A stretch of DNA of 64,000 nucleotides. Origin: Fasciolopsis buskii. Its lineage: Eukaryota > Platyhelminthes > Trematoda > Plagiorchiida > Fasciolidae. The translations under genes were made by a program, and so were the position numbers. Below the pieces are notes generated by a model, which saw only the letters and a program-made list of their open reading frames with translations, was not told the DNA's origin and did not search any database. Location of the stretch: NCBI GenBank assembly GCA_008360955.1, contig LUCM01000715.1:37356-101355 (forward strand), written 5' to 3'. Positions 45,198 to 57,430 of this stretch are shown here, in pieces. Every line of letters begins with the position of its first letter. Position 1 is the stretch's first letter.

Positions 45198-48100
45198 TGG
45201 TTTAGCATGGAATGCGAGTCAGCACGTGATTCGTTGATCAGAGACAATCATCGCGTGTGCTTTTGTGTCCATGTTAATCACGTTTGTTTTTCAACTGATT
45301 GAAGGCCTGTCGGCGGGTGATGCTTTTGCTGTTAGCCATGTACAGGACAGATGATTAAGATGGGACATAACATCATCAAATGATACCATACGGTTCCTGT
45401 CAGTGAACAATCGTGAATGCATCCCAGACGTCTTCGGGACATGCTTTGAAAACAAAAGGAGGTTAACCGAATCCTCTGAAGCACTCAGTTCGATAAATAA
45501 TAGCTCTCGAGTAGGAATATCGTAATATTTTCTACTGTGATAGTACTAAATTTGTACGGGTGGTTCACTATTCTGCAGAGAAGGGCTTCCCAATACCCTT
45601 TCAAAAATGCGTTCTCAAAGGGTTCCAGTGTGAGTAAAACTAACGGTTAAGACGGTGATCAAAATAGTACTAGAAAATGGTGCGATTAAAATCGTTAAGC
45701 TTAACTTGGATTACACCAGTGATTTTTACAAAGGGTAAACAAGAGAGATCATGACACTGTTAGATATACTTAGATGAAACGGTGATCACCCAAGAGAGGA
45801 TTAATGATGAAGATATTCAAAATATAAAATGAGTCCTTGACAAGTCTTATCTAGTGGATTTAGGGTGTGAAGCCTCTTGAGGGCACTTTATTGTCTCATC
45901 AAGTGATTTTGACTTAGCATTTCTAAGCATCAGGTAATCGGGAGAGAATAATGCCCGAAAGGATTTTGAATGAAATGACTGAAAAAGTAGCCCTTCAATG
46001 ACTTCTGCAAGTGGACTTGTCATAATCCATATAAATTGGTACAATCGTCGATTTGTAGCATCCTTCATAGTCTGCTTATCTCCATCAGTCTTATGTTTCT
46101 CAGAAAGGCTTTTGTTGCTTTTTGGACCACTGGTACCGGTCAGGATACAGGCACAGATATGAGGAAGGTGGATGAAAACCCTAACCGGTGAATTGCCCCG
46201 GAATAGGTTCAGTTAGACTGTTCGGTCAGTATCACCAGATCACCCAAACTTTGATTGAAAATGTTTGATGCTTCGACTCATCCCGCATAGACTGGCTTTC
46301 TTCTATTCGACATAATTCTTTCTCTACGTATTTGTTTCTTCTTCTCACCTTGCGGTTATTCTTTGGCTAATCCTCTGCAAACTGGGAAGCGAAACTAGGG
46401 CAAATTAGCACGTGGTTATTGGTTGCATGGTGGGAAATGAACCAAAAAACGTGATCCCACATTAGAACCACGTGTATCTCTGCATTCTTATTCTCGTGAG
46501 ATATTCGAACAAATGGGTGGAGATTTCATCTTGATGCAAGACCATAGTGAAGCGAGCATTCTCAATAACCGCAAGGGGAGAAAAGAAACTGGAAATCATA
46601 CAAAACCACCCACGCATCGTCCAAATGGGTCACGTGAGCGTGCGTCCTTTGCTGGTTCAACATTGCGTTGACGGATTATCTTACCGAGTCAACAGAGTTG
46701 TCTATCATTCTGGTAATTGTTGAGAATCATAATGGCATAAATAATTTTCAACCAATCGTGAGACGGATGACGTCATGCCACTCCATCTGGTGTGCAGCAT
46801 GTTAATATTAGCAAATTGATCAAACAAAAACCACACCAAATAATCCAGAGGATAACAGATTTCGGAAGAATACAAAATGGAGACTCGGATAACTATTGAA
46901 CGTCTCCGTATAGGCAAAGAGGACTAAGACTGGGCCTTTGAAACAATGATTCAGGGCGGATCGCTGTACTGCGCATGACTCGTTTGGACATACTTCAGAC
47001 TTCTTATGATTGGGGTAAAAAATGTGGATGGCATGTGATTTGAACGCATCTTGTAAAGGCCGTTAGCTCTAAACCTTATTGGGATATGCAAATGATCTAA
47101 AAAGCTTATCGGTGCGAACAGCTTTACCAAATCTACGGTTCTTAGTAGAAAATCGTCGAAAGTGAGAGAGTATGATTGCGACATCCTAGGCTTCTTGGAA
47201 AGGACGAAATGTACGACGCAGAAAGAAACGAGTGCAAAGGAAACTAAATGTGGTGGAGTCCGGCTAGAGGTAATCAGTCCTCGTTTATTTAAGTATTAAG
47301 GAAAAAATTATTGTCACATGCATCAAGGCGCGAGCTGGTACTTGATTTTATGGTCATACCGAATTCACCCAATCTTGATGACGTGTCGGACATCTTGGCC
47401 GAAACCTCATAAGGCGACGACCGTACGGGACCGGAATCGAATGTCCACAGGAGCACAGTATGCACGTTTTCGTTGGAGACACGTAGTTAGCATTTTAGAT
47501 CTGGAAAGATAGGAGAAATTGTTTGACGATCAAGCAGCTCACTACTGCTTACTTATTGTTATTGTGGCTACCGTTTTTTCTGATATATTCCAACTGCAAT
47601 CCACTTGGCAGCCATAAAATTGATTTGCTTGTGAAAACACATCGTCAATCATGTGACTAAAGTGAATGTTTTACAATGTCGTGTAATGCAATCAGAAATG
47701 AGAAACACTGACAGCCGTCAAACTGCATACTCAAAAGAACCATGGGAACAACATGCACACGGTTGCTGACGCTTTCTACTCCCCATTGGAATATTGGACC
47801 GGATCACAACAAGGTTCACGGTTGTGTGGCAAACAAAAGTTTGTTATTGTTTGCTATCCGACAATGAAACGGTATACAAAATTAATTGTGTACACACTTT
47901 GAATTGAATCGGCCATGTGTCAGACCAGTGCCCCAATGTTAATACGTACGAGAACCATTCCAACCTAAGTTTTAAGATACAGTTGATGTTTGATGTATTG
48001 GACAAATAAGAAAACATTCTGTGAATTGATGATGCACGGCCAATCGTCCATTTTGCAGTTGGAATCGATCAAAGCAAATTACAAGTATGGCCGATTGTGA

Positions 48101-48999
48101 AGTGATACAAAAATTCCTCAGCTAGTAATTTGAAGATGGCATCACTCACTAAGTATAAAAAGGGCATCAGAAAACATGACGAGTTCATGTTCACGTATTT
48201 TTTTAAAGTCTGTTCGTAGACTGTAATAAGGTCAGGTAAATATCAGCGTTCTTTTTTTATCAACCAACTCCTATGATTATAAAAAGCAGAACCCTAATGG
48301 AATAGGACGATGACGTAAGCATGTTTAGAAATATTTCAAGATTTGTCGCAATTTATTCACGTAAGTGTTAATAAGATCGTTTCTTCTCGGAATTTTCTAC
48401 CTAAGCATATATTTGTAATCACAATCTGAACCTGATTATTTAATAAGCGGGATATTTTATCTTAACTCTGGATGCGATTATCATTGTTCATCACGAACAA
48501 GAGATTCTCTATTTAAAAAAGACCTTGATTCGCGGCAAACTTCACCGTGCTTCAAGGTCAATAAAGCGATTTACTTTACTCTTTTTAATTTATGCCCAGG
48601 AATACATGGGAGATTGCCAGAAACTTCAGGTGCTTATATTGATGGTTTGCTTGAATCCCCTGATTTCGCGACAGATTAAGAAAAGACGGGTTCGTTCTCT
48701 ACTAGTTGTGCATCATAGTAGGTTAGAATGTCAAGGCTGCGGTCACTACGTCACAACGACAATTCAGTTAGGATCAAAGTTAATGTTTGCGATTGTCGTG
48801 CAGGATCCTGAGAGATTTTTGAAAAACAAAGTTTGAAAGATGAGGAGGAAAGCAAAAACAAACTCAACTTAAATTAAGAAGGAGGAAAAGGTTAGGAATT
48901 TAGTTAAGATGTTGATGAAGTTAAAGGTGATCAAAACACAACTTAGTAAAAACAGCTAGAGACTAAGAACCTTCAACCAATCTGAGTTCACGATTCAAA
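45195..48999. other. No gene recognised
   Basis: Scattered short frames (45847-46068, 46705-46917 and 46951-47184 on -, 47318-47512 and 48525-48836 on +). A strong acceptor, ttaatttatgcccag, ends at 48599. Two frames after it are open: 48600-48836 (EYMGDCQKLQVLILMV) and, in another frame, a 26-codon run ending at 48680 (GRLPETSGAYIDGLLESP). Which is used cannot be decided. Confidence 0.35.
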
Positions 49000-49560
49000 A
49001 TCCAGTCTATCATTGCACTCCGTCTTGACCACTTGATGTTTAGAAACATCGACCGGTATGAGTTCATAAGCCCTTCTCGGGAAACTTATTCCAGTCATCC
49101 ATTACTCGTATCTCAAAAGAGCGGGCCCAGATTCTGGTCTCCATTCAGTACTTTTTATCTTCATCGGGTGTACTGGCCAGTTGTGATTATCGCTTAGTGG
49201 GAACGTTACCTTTATTGTTGGTGTACCCTTACATGAAATCCCTTTTTCCTCCCTCTTCGCAGAGGGAAGGAACTTAGCTGCCTAAAATGCTTCAGATGCG
49301 GTTGCTGTCTACATTCTGAGAACCGTCTAGTAAACCGCCTTGGGACCTTCTCCAGGATTTTACTATCAGGAATCAAGTGCGATCAACATTCCTGTACACA
49401 GTACTCTAGGTGCTGTCGACGGAACACTTTAAACAGGAGCAGCATGAATGACGGTTTTACAGAACTTATTAGTCGCCGGAGTTGGGACAGAAATGTGGAA
49501 GTTTTTGGTAGTTGTCTTGCATAGCGCTTTAGACGTAAAGTCCTTCCGAGTCATCACCTT
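49000..49560 (-). pseudogene. CR1/Jockey-like LINE relic, C-terminal domain
   Basis: Minus-strand pieces in order: HLEYCVQEC near 49420-49390, a segment like ILEKVPRRFTRRFSE, then PDEDKKY and FEIRVMDDWNKFPEKGL near 49130-49080. These are the landmarks of the region after the RT palm in CR1/Jockey-like elements, as at 14926-15480, here scattered across frames with stops. Confidence 0.65.
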
Positions 49561-49588
49561 GCTACTAAGTCGGTATTTCCGTCCTCAG

Positions 49589-49750
49589 AGCTATGCCTTC
49601 TTGTGGTCTATGAGTGACTCCCGCCTACCAATTGTACACCTATCCCTACGTTCTGTGGTGTATTCCACTCTGGGACTCATCGGTTTATTGATTTTGTTAG
49701 TTTTCGTGGCAGTGAAGCAGCGATCAAAAAATGGTGACATCGCTTGCTAA
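49589..49750 (+). CDS. Terminal exon candidate with transmembrane helix
   Basis: It begins after the acceptor-like ggtatttccgtcctcag and runs in phase 0 for 53 codons to a TAA. It encodes SYAFLWSMSDSRLPIVHL, a hydrophobic span (YSTLGLIGLLILLVFVAV) and a basic tail, KQRSKNGDIAC. That suits the last exon of a single-pass membrane protein. The frame upstream of 49588 is antisense LINE sequence and should not be counted as coding. No donor-side partner was located. Confidence 0.28.
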   Translation, partial: SYAFLWSMSDSRLPIVHLSLRSVVYSTLGLIGLLILLVFVAVKQRSKNGDIAC

Positions 49751-51559
49751 TACAAAATGAGAGACAATGAACTGATTAAATATTGTTCAGCTTTAAAAGT
49801 TAAACAAGATCACCTCATGTCATTTATGAAGGAAGTGAATCACATTCACGCGTGAACATGGGGTTATTCATATTCCGGTTAAAATATGAATACTGGGGCT
49901 CTTCTGTATAACTAATATATATTTAACCATTGTCCAAATAGTGATAAAAAGTTTTAAGTGCTTTAAGTGTCATCTGATATGGGGTATAGATTAATAGGGA
50001 AATAAGGCAGGGAAAATAATTATCCCATGCAATGGCGGAGACTGTTGCGGGGGTAAATTCGGCCACCAGTTGATTTTGTCGATAGATGCATGGCAAATGC
50101 TAACCGACGAAAAGTCTGGAAAGTGAATATATCCAGCATGAAGTTCTTTGGAAAATATGTCCCACTTTCTTGTATTCTTGCAATTAGTCCACTCTAATAT
50201 GAATAAAATAAAGGAAGTCTTTTCAGTGGGTCAAGACAGAGTAGACCGAAAATAGATGAAAATGTGTCTATGTGTTGACGAGGATATTACTCAGATTCAG
50301 AGAAAATAAGCAGTTAAAGCAAAAGATAATTTTCCGGAGGAAGCCCTCTGTCGCACATCACAAAATTTAGTAAAATATGTTGTCTTGAATAGAGTTGTTT
50401 CTTTCCAATTTGACCTAATTAGGATGAAAGTGCGCTTAGCTCTAGAATGTGTTTCATATAAAAACATACAACACTGCAGTATGATGTTATTCAATGTCTA
50501 ATGTTCTGATGTGGTGATCCGACGGGCTATCTGCACAGTGAGAAAAATCGGCGAATTTCCAATCTTTTTGGCTAAAATGGGATGTCGACTGATTTCCATC
50601 ATATATGCTTACAAAACAACCTCAGATCTTGCAGCCTGTTGTCGTGGAGCTTAGTTAATTCCCGCTAATAGCAGGAATACAAACTAAAGTATTTTATTCT
50701 TCATGTTCTAACATTTTGAAGTGGAAAGTGTTCTTGTGGTGGTTATTACATGACTCTCGGACTATATATATTAGAGGTGAGAGGGCGTACAGTGACTTTT
50801 CGACCTAAAGTAGGATTCATTGTCAAACGTATATATATATATATATACGATGTAGTTTATTATACAGTAATGAGAGTAACAAGGGTCACATGAGTATCGC
50901 CATGGAAGGGACTACAGGATTCATCCACTTCAATATTATCAGTTTGTTTTATTTTCAGGAAGTGCGGCAGTCAGTAGATTCATCATCCTCAAACAGTGTT
51001 TTTTACACGGGGAAACGTCAATAAATTCTTAAATGTGACACAAACCTTTGGCCTTATTGAATATGTCAAATGAATCAGGACGTGAATGCTGAAACTTTAA
51101 GCCTTAAATTCAAGTCGAAGGTCATTACGGTTACATCACTTAATTCTCACCCAGATGTTTACACAGAATTGCTTCTTCTAAACGCTAAAAGTCATATGGA
51201 CTGCAAGATCTCTGCCTCATGGATCTCAGGGAGCACAAGGCTATTTTATCTTATGTACTTTCCGAATTGTTCAATGAATGTCTGAGTAAGAACGAAATTC
51301 CCGACTGTTGGAGGATATTCTAATGCCCTATCTTTAAGACGGGTTCGTTTAAGCTCCGTCCTATTGTCTGTACTTCGGTCGCTGTCAAAAGCTTTGCTCT
51401 TCCACACATTAAGTCTTAGCCAAACGTTGCTAAACCCAACCACTTTGCTTATTGATCCTCGATGTTCACGCTTGAAACTCTTGTTGCTTCAGCGCACTAA
51501 ATTTATCTCTCAATGAACAACAGGAACAGAGCAGTTAAGGTCAGTTTCCCTGAGTAAAG
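49751..51559. other. No confident gene
   Basis: The ATG frame 51070-51285 (71 codons; words SKVITVTSLNSHPDVYTELL) reads protein-like. In another frame, 51192-51285 (LQDLCLMDLREHKAILSY, then LSELFNECL) ends exactly at a GTAAGA donor. They exclude each other and neither has a confirmed partner. Confidence 0.3.
50830..50847 (+). repeat. (TA)n microsatellite
   Basis: Nine ta units. Confidence 0.85.
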
Positions 51560-51761
51560 TGATACTTTGAAGGGTGCTGACAAGGACGGGTTGCTCTTAT
51601 CCAAATCTGGAAAGCTTCAATATTTCTCCCCCGGATCAACTATCTCCGTAACCGGAAGCAGTTCTCCCGTTACAACGGTACTGCTTCTTCTCATGTTGCT
51701 TCTAGCTTTGGTGTTCGTCAGAGTGATTTATTATTCCATTTTGTTATCTTCTTACGTATAA
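51560..51761 (+). CDS. Terminal exon candidate with transmembrane helix
   Basis: Open after an in-frame TAA at 51555 and an acceptor-like ccctgagtaaag. It encodes DTLKGADKDGLLLSKSGK, a serine/threonine-rich linker (STISVTGSSSPVTT), a strong hydrophobic helix (VLLLLMLLLALVFVRVIYY) and the tail SILLSSYV before TAA. That suits the last exon of a tail-anchored or type I membrane protein. It needs an upstream exon ending with two spare bases, which was not found. Confidence 0.28.
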
Positions 51762-54700
51762 TCCATCTTAACCCGCGAACATGAACTTTCTGTCAAATAA
51801 GAAAGCAATGCAGCTGTTGACCTGTGGTATTCTGGCGACTAATCATAATACTTTCAGTGTAGACCACGGAATATAGCTTGTCTATTAGTCCACACAAATG
51901 TGGAAACAAATTGTTTTTTCTACTCCAGCAAGTTTTTAGTAACGCTTATACCCAATATTAATAATTCAGTAATAACTCAGGCACCAAGATTCAGTAAAGC
52001 CCCTTGACGAGACATTAGATCTAAGTCTTACATGGTTACGACCTGTGAGCCTCACGTTTACAAAAAATGTGAAATCTATCTTCCCAAATTCCACTCCACA
52101 TCAGCGTGTCTTATTAAACATAATTTTTTCGTGTGTTTTACTTCATTGTTGTCATTTTCCCCGTATCCTGTCAAAATACGGTACATTACTTTCTAGAACC
52201 CGTAAGTCTTGACTGTCTAGTAGAAGCATGACCAAGTATCTACTCACTGAATTCATTGTCACCTAACAAGTTAAATCTTGTCGTAAACTTGCCACAAAAA
52301 TAGTCACTGAGTCTTCTCAGCAGAAACGCGAGCACCTAACAAAGTGCATCATCATCTCTACCACTAATTCTTGAACGTACCACGATACACCGTTGGCACG
52401 CTGTTCCGTCTTTGGTTGGATTATCATAGAATCCTGAAACTGTTCACCTTAAAGATAGTTTGGAGTGAAAACTTGTCACTATCCCATACTATAGGCATTC
52501 ATTTCGTTTAGTTTGACTATAAGAAAGCTGAATATCTCCCCTTTTGGATGCACGAAGCAATTAGTCGACAAACTGTTCTGCTTGTTCGTACATATATTTT
52601 GCCTCAATTACAAAATGGTCCATTTCTCTTGATTGCGTGATTTGGCAGAAGAAACCAGTCGATAAGCTTTTGCTTGGTGTTTGCGTGATTCGCACAGATT
52701 ACCAAGAAGTGGCATTTCCGTTCTCGGTCATGATATGCACGCAAACGTTTCAAATGTTCGACAACGCTTCATTTTGCCTCATAATGACTGTAAGAAATTG
52801 TCATCAATGCGAAGGGAAACCTCAGTTGAGATAAACTAACTTCCGGCAGAGGATATGGGTAAAATTGTCCATTCAGTTTGCCATGCCATCCGAATAATCG
52901 GGCGTTGGGATGATAATCAAAGATGAGATACAACATACGCCACATTTATCATCTTCATTGGCTGGAAGCAAACCAGGGTAACGATGCTGTTACTGTTTTT
53001 TTACGCATCCTAACAGTACATTCATACTGTATGTGAATAATTAATGGAAACGATTATCTTGACGGCGGTGTGGTTCTTGTCCACGTCAGATGGCACGTTT
53101 TTTTGAAAACATTCGATGCAGTTAGAAACTGCCATATTCTCAGACCGTTTCATCAGTTTGCTTGCAGGCAACTCAGATCAGGTTGGCAAAAATTAACCGG
53201 TTTGGGGAATCCCCAATGAGAAGTGTGAAGCTAAACACCCCGTAGAATCGATGGTGAATTGATTTCCTTGCCGAGTTATCTGTTATCCAGCGTCAAAAAT
53301 AGGACTCGATTTTTTGTTAATTTTCCGACAGTACGGAAAGGTAAGACAGACTTCCACTAGGAGCACATATTCAATACCAAATGGATTCATCGGAAAATTG
53401 CATGGAAGTAGGTTCCATCCATTAAAACAAAAGGATACATACCGACATTTCGGGTTGGTCTTGTTTCGTCCAAAAAAACGGCAGAGATAGTCCATTTCCA
53501 AACAGTTCTAGTTTTACATCAAGTGGTGAACAAACCCACTCTCAGTGATTCCTAAACAGGTCATTGTATCGCATTAAATAGGACTAATATCAACTGGACT
53601 AAGAATAACGGACAGCTAAACGGATTGAATGAGTCAGACGTGGAAAAAAACAGATGCACACATATGGTCCAGATCTAATCTTGAGCTGGAAAACTGAGTG
53701 CTATTAGTTTATTCGTTCTCTCTTGAATAGGTGGAGAGTGAACCTGGGGAAACTTAAGTGCGTATATGAGCCGCTCAACTAGGCCCTTATCCGAACGGAT
53801 TCGTGATTCTCATCCGACCTGGCTGGATGAAGGAACAATCAAAGCAATTACCAGGGATATTTGTTCACATCATATTGGGTTAAACCAGTTGGCAAGTGTG
53901 ACCGAAGTGCTCCACCCGATCTACAAAGTTCCAAATATAGGCGTTTGAGATCTCTCTTCTCGGCAGCAAGTCTCGCATTCGGATGAATGAACAAAATTTC
54001 TGCGAAATCTCACGACCTATTCAAATGAGGTTTTAGTGAGAGATGCCCAGGGTTGTTTAGTTATCAGGTCTCTTCGATTGCGAAAGATATTGCATTCAAC
54101 TATGCGATCTTCTGTTTTCAGCTCAGTAACAGTTTGTTAGTGCAACAAGTCACAACTGGTCCAATCCCCACCCAGTGAAGGAGGACAGTTAGGATAAGGA
54201 CACCCAATTTTCTCGTCCAGAGTTTAATATGGAACGTGTGCACCTCTACTTTCCTTATTATTCACTCATTCACTTCACTGAACCAGTCTCTTTCCATGCC
54301 CCAGTTTATGTTGATCATATCTGCTGCAATCTGATGAGATGGTTATGAATGACCGAAAAAGGGCTTGGCCGCCACTTGGTATTCTTTACAATTTGTTCGG
54401 TGGAATTATGAGCACAGTTCTAATTCAGTATATAAAACTAATAGCCAAGTGTTAGGAATGTATTTTTCCCGTCCACTAGTTTGGCTTCGGTGCCATTCTT
54501 GCTCAAATTCTCGTGCAAACTAACAAGCAGCTGCAAGTGGTAAGGTTGAGATTCGATTAATCATTTCTCAAGGTCACTGGACACTCATGGACTAAAACAA
54601 CAACTTGCAGTGAAGGATGTGGGAACAAAAGCCAGAGTAAGTATTGTTTACGATAATAAATCATCACTGTGTAGTGCATACGACAAAGAAAGTTAGTATC

Positions 54701-55234
54701 ACGGTGAGTGTTTCAGCGAAAAATTCAGATCTCACCATGGTAACCTAATGTCATATATACTTCTCCCGGTTTGTTGAGATGTGTCTCTCACTGTCTGACT
54801 AAAGACTCTCTCGATCGGTCTAAAGCTAAATTTTCTTTGTTCTGAAAATAACCTAAAAGTTATTGCGTATATCATGTTACCTTTGCATCATCATTGAATT
54901 TAAAGCTGCCGTATCTGTAAGCGAAATACGGGAGATCTCTAGTACACGCTTCTTTTGCACCTGAAACAAACACTAAAGCCGTGGAGACCCGTACCAAGAC
55001 ACACGATTTGACAAACATAAATGACCAAGTGACCACTTACCGGCAGGAGAGCGTGTGATTTATTCACAGTAAGTAAAAATCAATTCAAGAACGTGCAAGT
55101 TTATTTGATTGACTGAGTTTGTACAGTGTGATTTTATGAATGTGTGTGGTGTTAGTGTGCGCAAAACTATCAAGTAGATTAAGCTGATCTAGTCGTTTTA
55201 TGACATACTAGAAACGTGAGTGTAGCAGACTGGA
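51762..55234. other. No gene recognised
   Basis: The frame 53742-53948 (+), with MSRSTRPLSERIRDSH and WLDEGTIKAITRDICSHH, reads protein-like but has no known domain. Others (52637-52834, 53501-53283) look like noise. Confidence 0.35.
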
Positions 55235-55425
55235 CTTGGCCTAAACCCACTACGGTCCACCACATGGGAAAGGGGGTTGGGGACCGATAACCGGTGCACT
55301 AAAATTTACAATAGCACACAAACTTGTAAGGTCTCAGTAAGTCAAATGTGGCAACATGTTGGACGACGAGTTGCCGTCTACCACCTAGGTGACCGTCGGA
55401 TCTTAGGCTCGACGATATGGTCGTT
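55235..55425 (-). mobile_element. tRNA-derived SINE, family A, decayed copy
   Basis: On the minus strand: gatccgacggtcacctaggt, ggtagacggcaactcgtcgt, ccacatttgacttactgaga and tttgtgtgctattgtaaatt. Confidence 0.65.
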
Positions 55426-56944
55426 TTTTTTTGGAGAGGGGAAGGGAGCAGGTGACAATCTATTAATCCACTTGACCACCGTCCGGTTGCGGCAGATAGG
55501 CCGATTGAATGGGAATCACAACATCCAGTTTTTGACGTCATTCGGTCACACGGGCATTGAATTCGATAGGAGATTTGTTCAGGAAGGTGACTTTTTGTCC
55601 GGTCGACTTAAAAGATTTAGTGCATTCAAATAGGTAAATCAGATGCAACTTAGCGGACAGCGATAAACCTTCTCTAAGTGACTGACTGTCACATTTCTTG
55701 TTTAGCAGGCGATTTCCAATTGTGTGACAGGATTGACTGAAGCAAAGGCGATTTTATCGATCTTTCGTACAAGCAAACCCCGAAAACAATTTTGAAGGGA
55801 AGAAAATGTTCATTCAGGATGCTGATTAAGTTTGCCTTCATGATTCCCGCAAGACTGTGTCGATGAATAAATACCTATGAATATCCCCTGTTTTGCATTG
55901 CTTTCGACTCGATGTGACTATATCATCAGTACATATTCGTCTAGTTTAATTGAACGGAATGCGAACTGGACCGCATTTTTAGTACGTGAATTCATAACCC
56001 ATGAATTCACTTCCTTTGGACTGACCTCGAGGTGTCTCGGTCGGGATGACTCATGACTGGGGTCGTTCTTCGCGGAATAATATTTCTCTCCAGTAATTGC
56101 TTTCCTCGTCGATTCACCGACTACAGTGGAAATGAGTAGAGTCTGATAGTAGTAGTCTGTCCGTTTTAAAAAGCGCATTTGACACTGCAAAAAAGAAAAA
56201 CACCAATTCCTACCGAAGCGATGATGCGTGTTCGTATCTCATGTAACCTTAACTATCACGCTTAATGCGCTGACGTGCCATACAAACACTACGTAGCGTA
56301 AGCATACATCTACATGTCGCCGGCGTTGGATAGCAAATTACGCGTCCGAGTTGTCTGACTGGACATGCGTATGTGAGCACAAACATCGTGAACCGATTGG
56401 CGCCAGTGAGTCAGCTCGGTACGTGCGCGGACACCAACGAGACATACCTGTAGAGCGCAGTTCGATCTCCTGTTGAGACCGAATGCTCTGGTCAGAAGAC
56501 TGGCAATGTTGCACCGTTTTACGTGCCATTACAAAAGGATTTCTTTTTGTGTGTTTGTGCTCATATTAGAAAACAACAAGGTCGAAAGGCTGTTGCTTTA
56601 TTCGGATACAAGCCTACGAAGTGATTGATGAAATGAGAACCCCATTCTGCTGTTCAGCGACCTTCGATACACAATAAAGGGTTCGAAAAATTACCAAAAC
56701 TGTTAGGGTTTTCTATCATTTAGCTGTTAAAACAACAACAAAGTGAGAAAACTGCGCTTCCTGTGACCGTCTTTTTTAATCTTCTGTAATCTACTACCAA
56801 AATGCAGAAAATTTTGCTTTTATTTGCTCTTATCACTAAGATTTTTGGTGTTGCTGCGTCGGTACCCTCCTTCGCATGCATTATGAATATATATATATAT
56901 ATTCTACCGTCGTACCTGAATCCCGCTTAGCTTAGTTGATAAAG
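55426..56944. other. No gene recognised
   Basis: Minus frames at 56190-55918 and 56529-56338 carry no recognisable domain. A (TA)n tract lies at 56886-56902, just before the foldback unit. Confidence 0.4.
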
Positions 56945-57084
56945 AATTATAAATGAATCACAGACCTGGTTCCCCTAGAGACTCTTCAACGAAAAGCTCC
57001 CATGCTCACCCCGGGGTGATGCCAGTTAGATTCTGGCGACACGTACATTTCAGAATGCACAAGCGTAAGGACGCTTCTACGAAT

Positions 57085-57130
57085 ACGCATAATTGACGAG
57101 CGGCGATAACCATGAAACCGATCGTGTGGG
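57085..57130 (+). ncRNA. Decayed hammerhead ribozyme candidate
   Basis: Same order as the 25533-25580 motif: cata, TTGACGA (C3 changed to T), stem II region gcggcgataaccat, GAAA, CCGATC, then (g)tgtg. Here stem II keeps a GG/CC pairing that is lost in copy 1, while the stem III palindrome is broken by G to A. Loss of C3 should inactivate it. Confidence 0.35.
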
Positions 57131-57179
57131 CCAGAGGAATTTTTTTCACTTATCCAGAAACTACTTAAATTTACTGCGT

Positions 57180-57180
57180 G

Positions 57181-57216
<36 letters not shown>
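57180..57216 (+). repeat. (CA)n(TA)n compound microsatellite
   Basis: About eight ca units followed by ten ta units. Confidence 0.9.
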
Positions 57217-57430
57217 CACTGAAGATTAAAATACTGACGTCCAAACGTTATTTTCTACGTGCAATTTCTTCGGTATCAACACGGATAAACATGTTGGGAT
57301 TAAATTTCCAACCAAAGTTTTGCAAAATCAGACACGAATTTTGAGGTAAAAATGCTCCCAGTCTTCAAATTTTGTACCCAAAAACCAACCGGAGTAGTGC
57401 TAACCAAACCGCAATGCGAAAATACGGATT

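Larger units (their letters stand above)
56945..57216 (+). mobile_element. Hammerhead foldback family, single-unit copy 2
   Basis: One unit of the family seen twice, inverted, at 25509-25884: aatgaatcacag, then gactcttcaacgaaaagc, ccatgctcacc, gatgccag. About 100 bases later come tacgcataattgacgagcg, gataacc, tgaaaccgatc and gtgtggg. It ends in a (CA)n(TA)n tract, as copy 1 ends in (TA)n. A (TA)n tract also precedes it at 56886-56902. Confidence 0.65.

Noticed and set aside
49448..49588. N-terminal half of the plus frame 49448-49750 as protein
   Set aside because: It is antisense to a CR1/Jockey-like LINE tail; only the part after 49588 was kept as an exon candidate.
54328..54362. ctgatgagatggttatgaatgaccgaaa as a hammerhead
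   Set aside because: The possible ggtt/gacc stem starts three bases after the core instead of next to it. Stem III and the cleavage triplet are absent.
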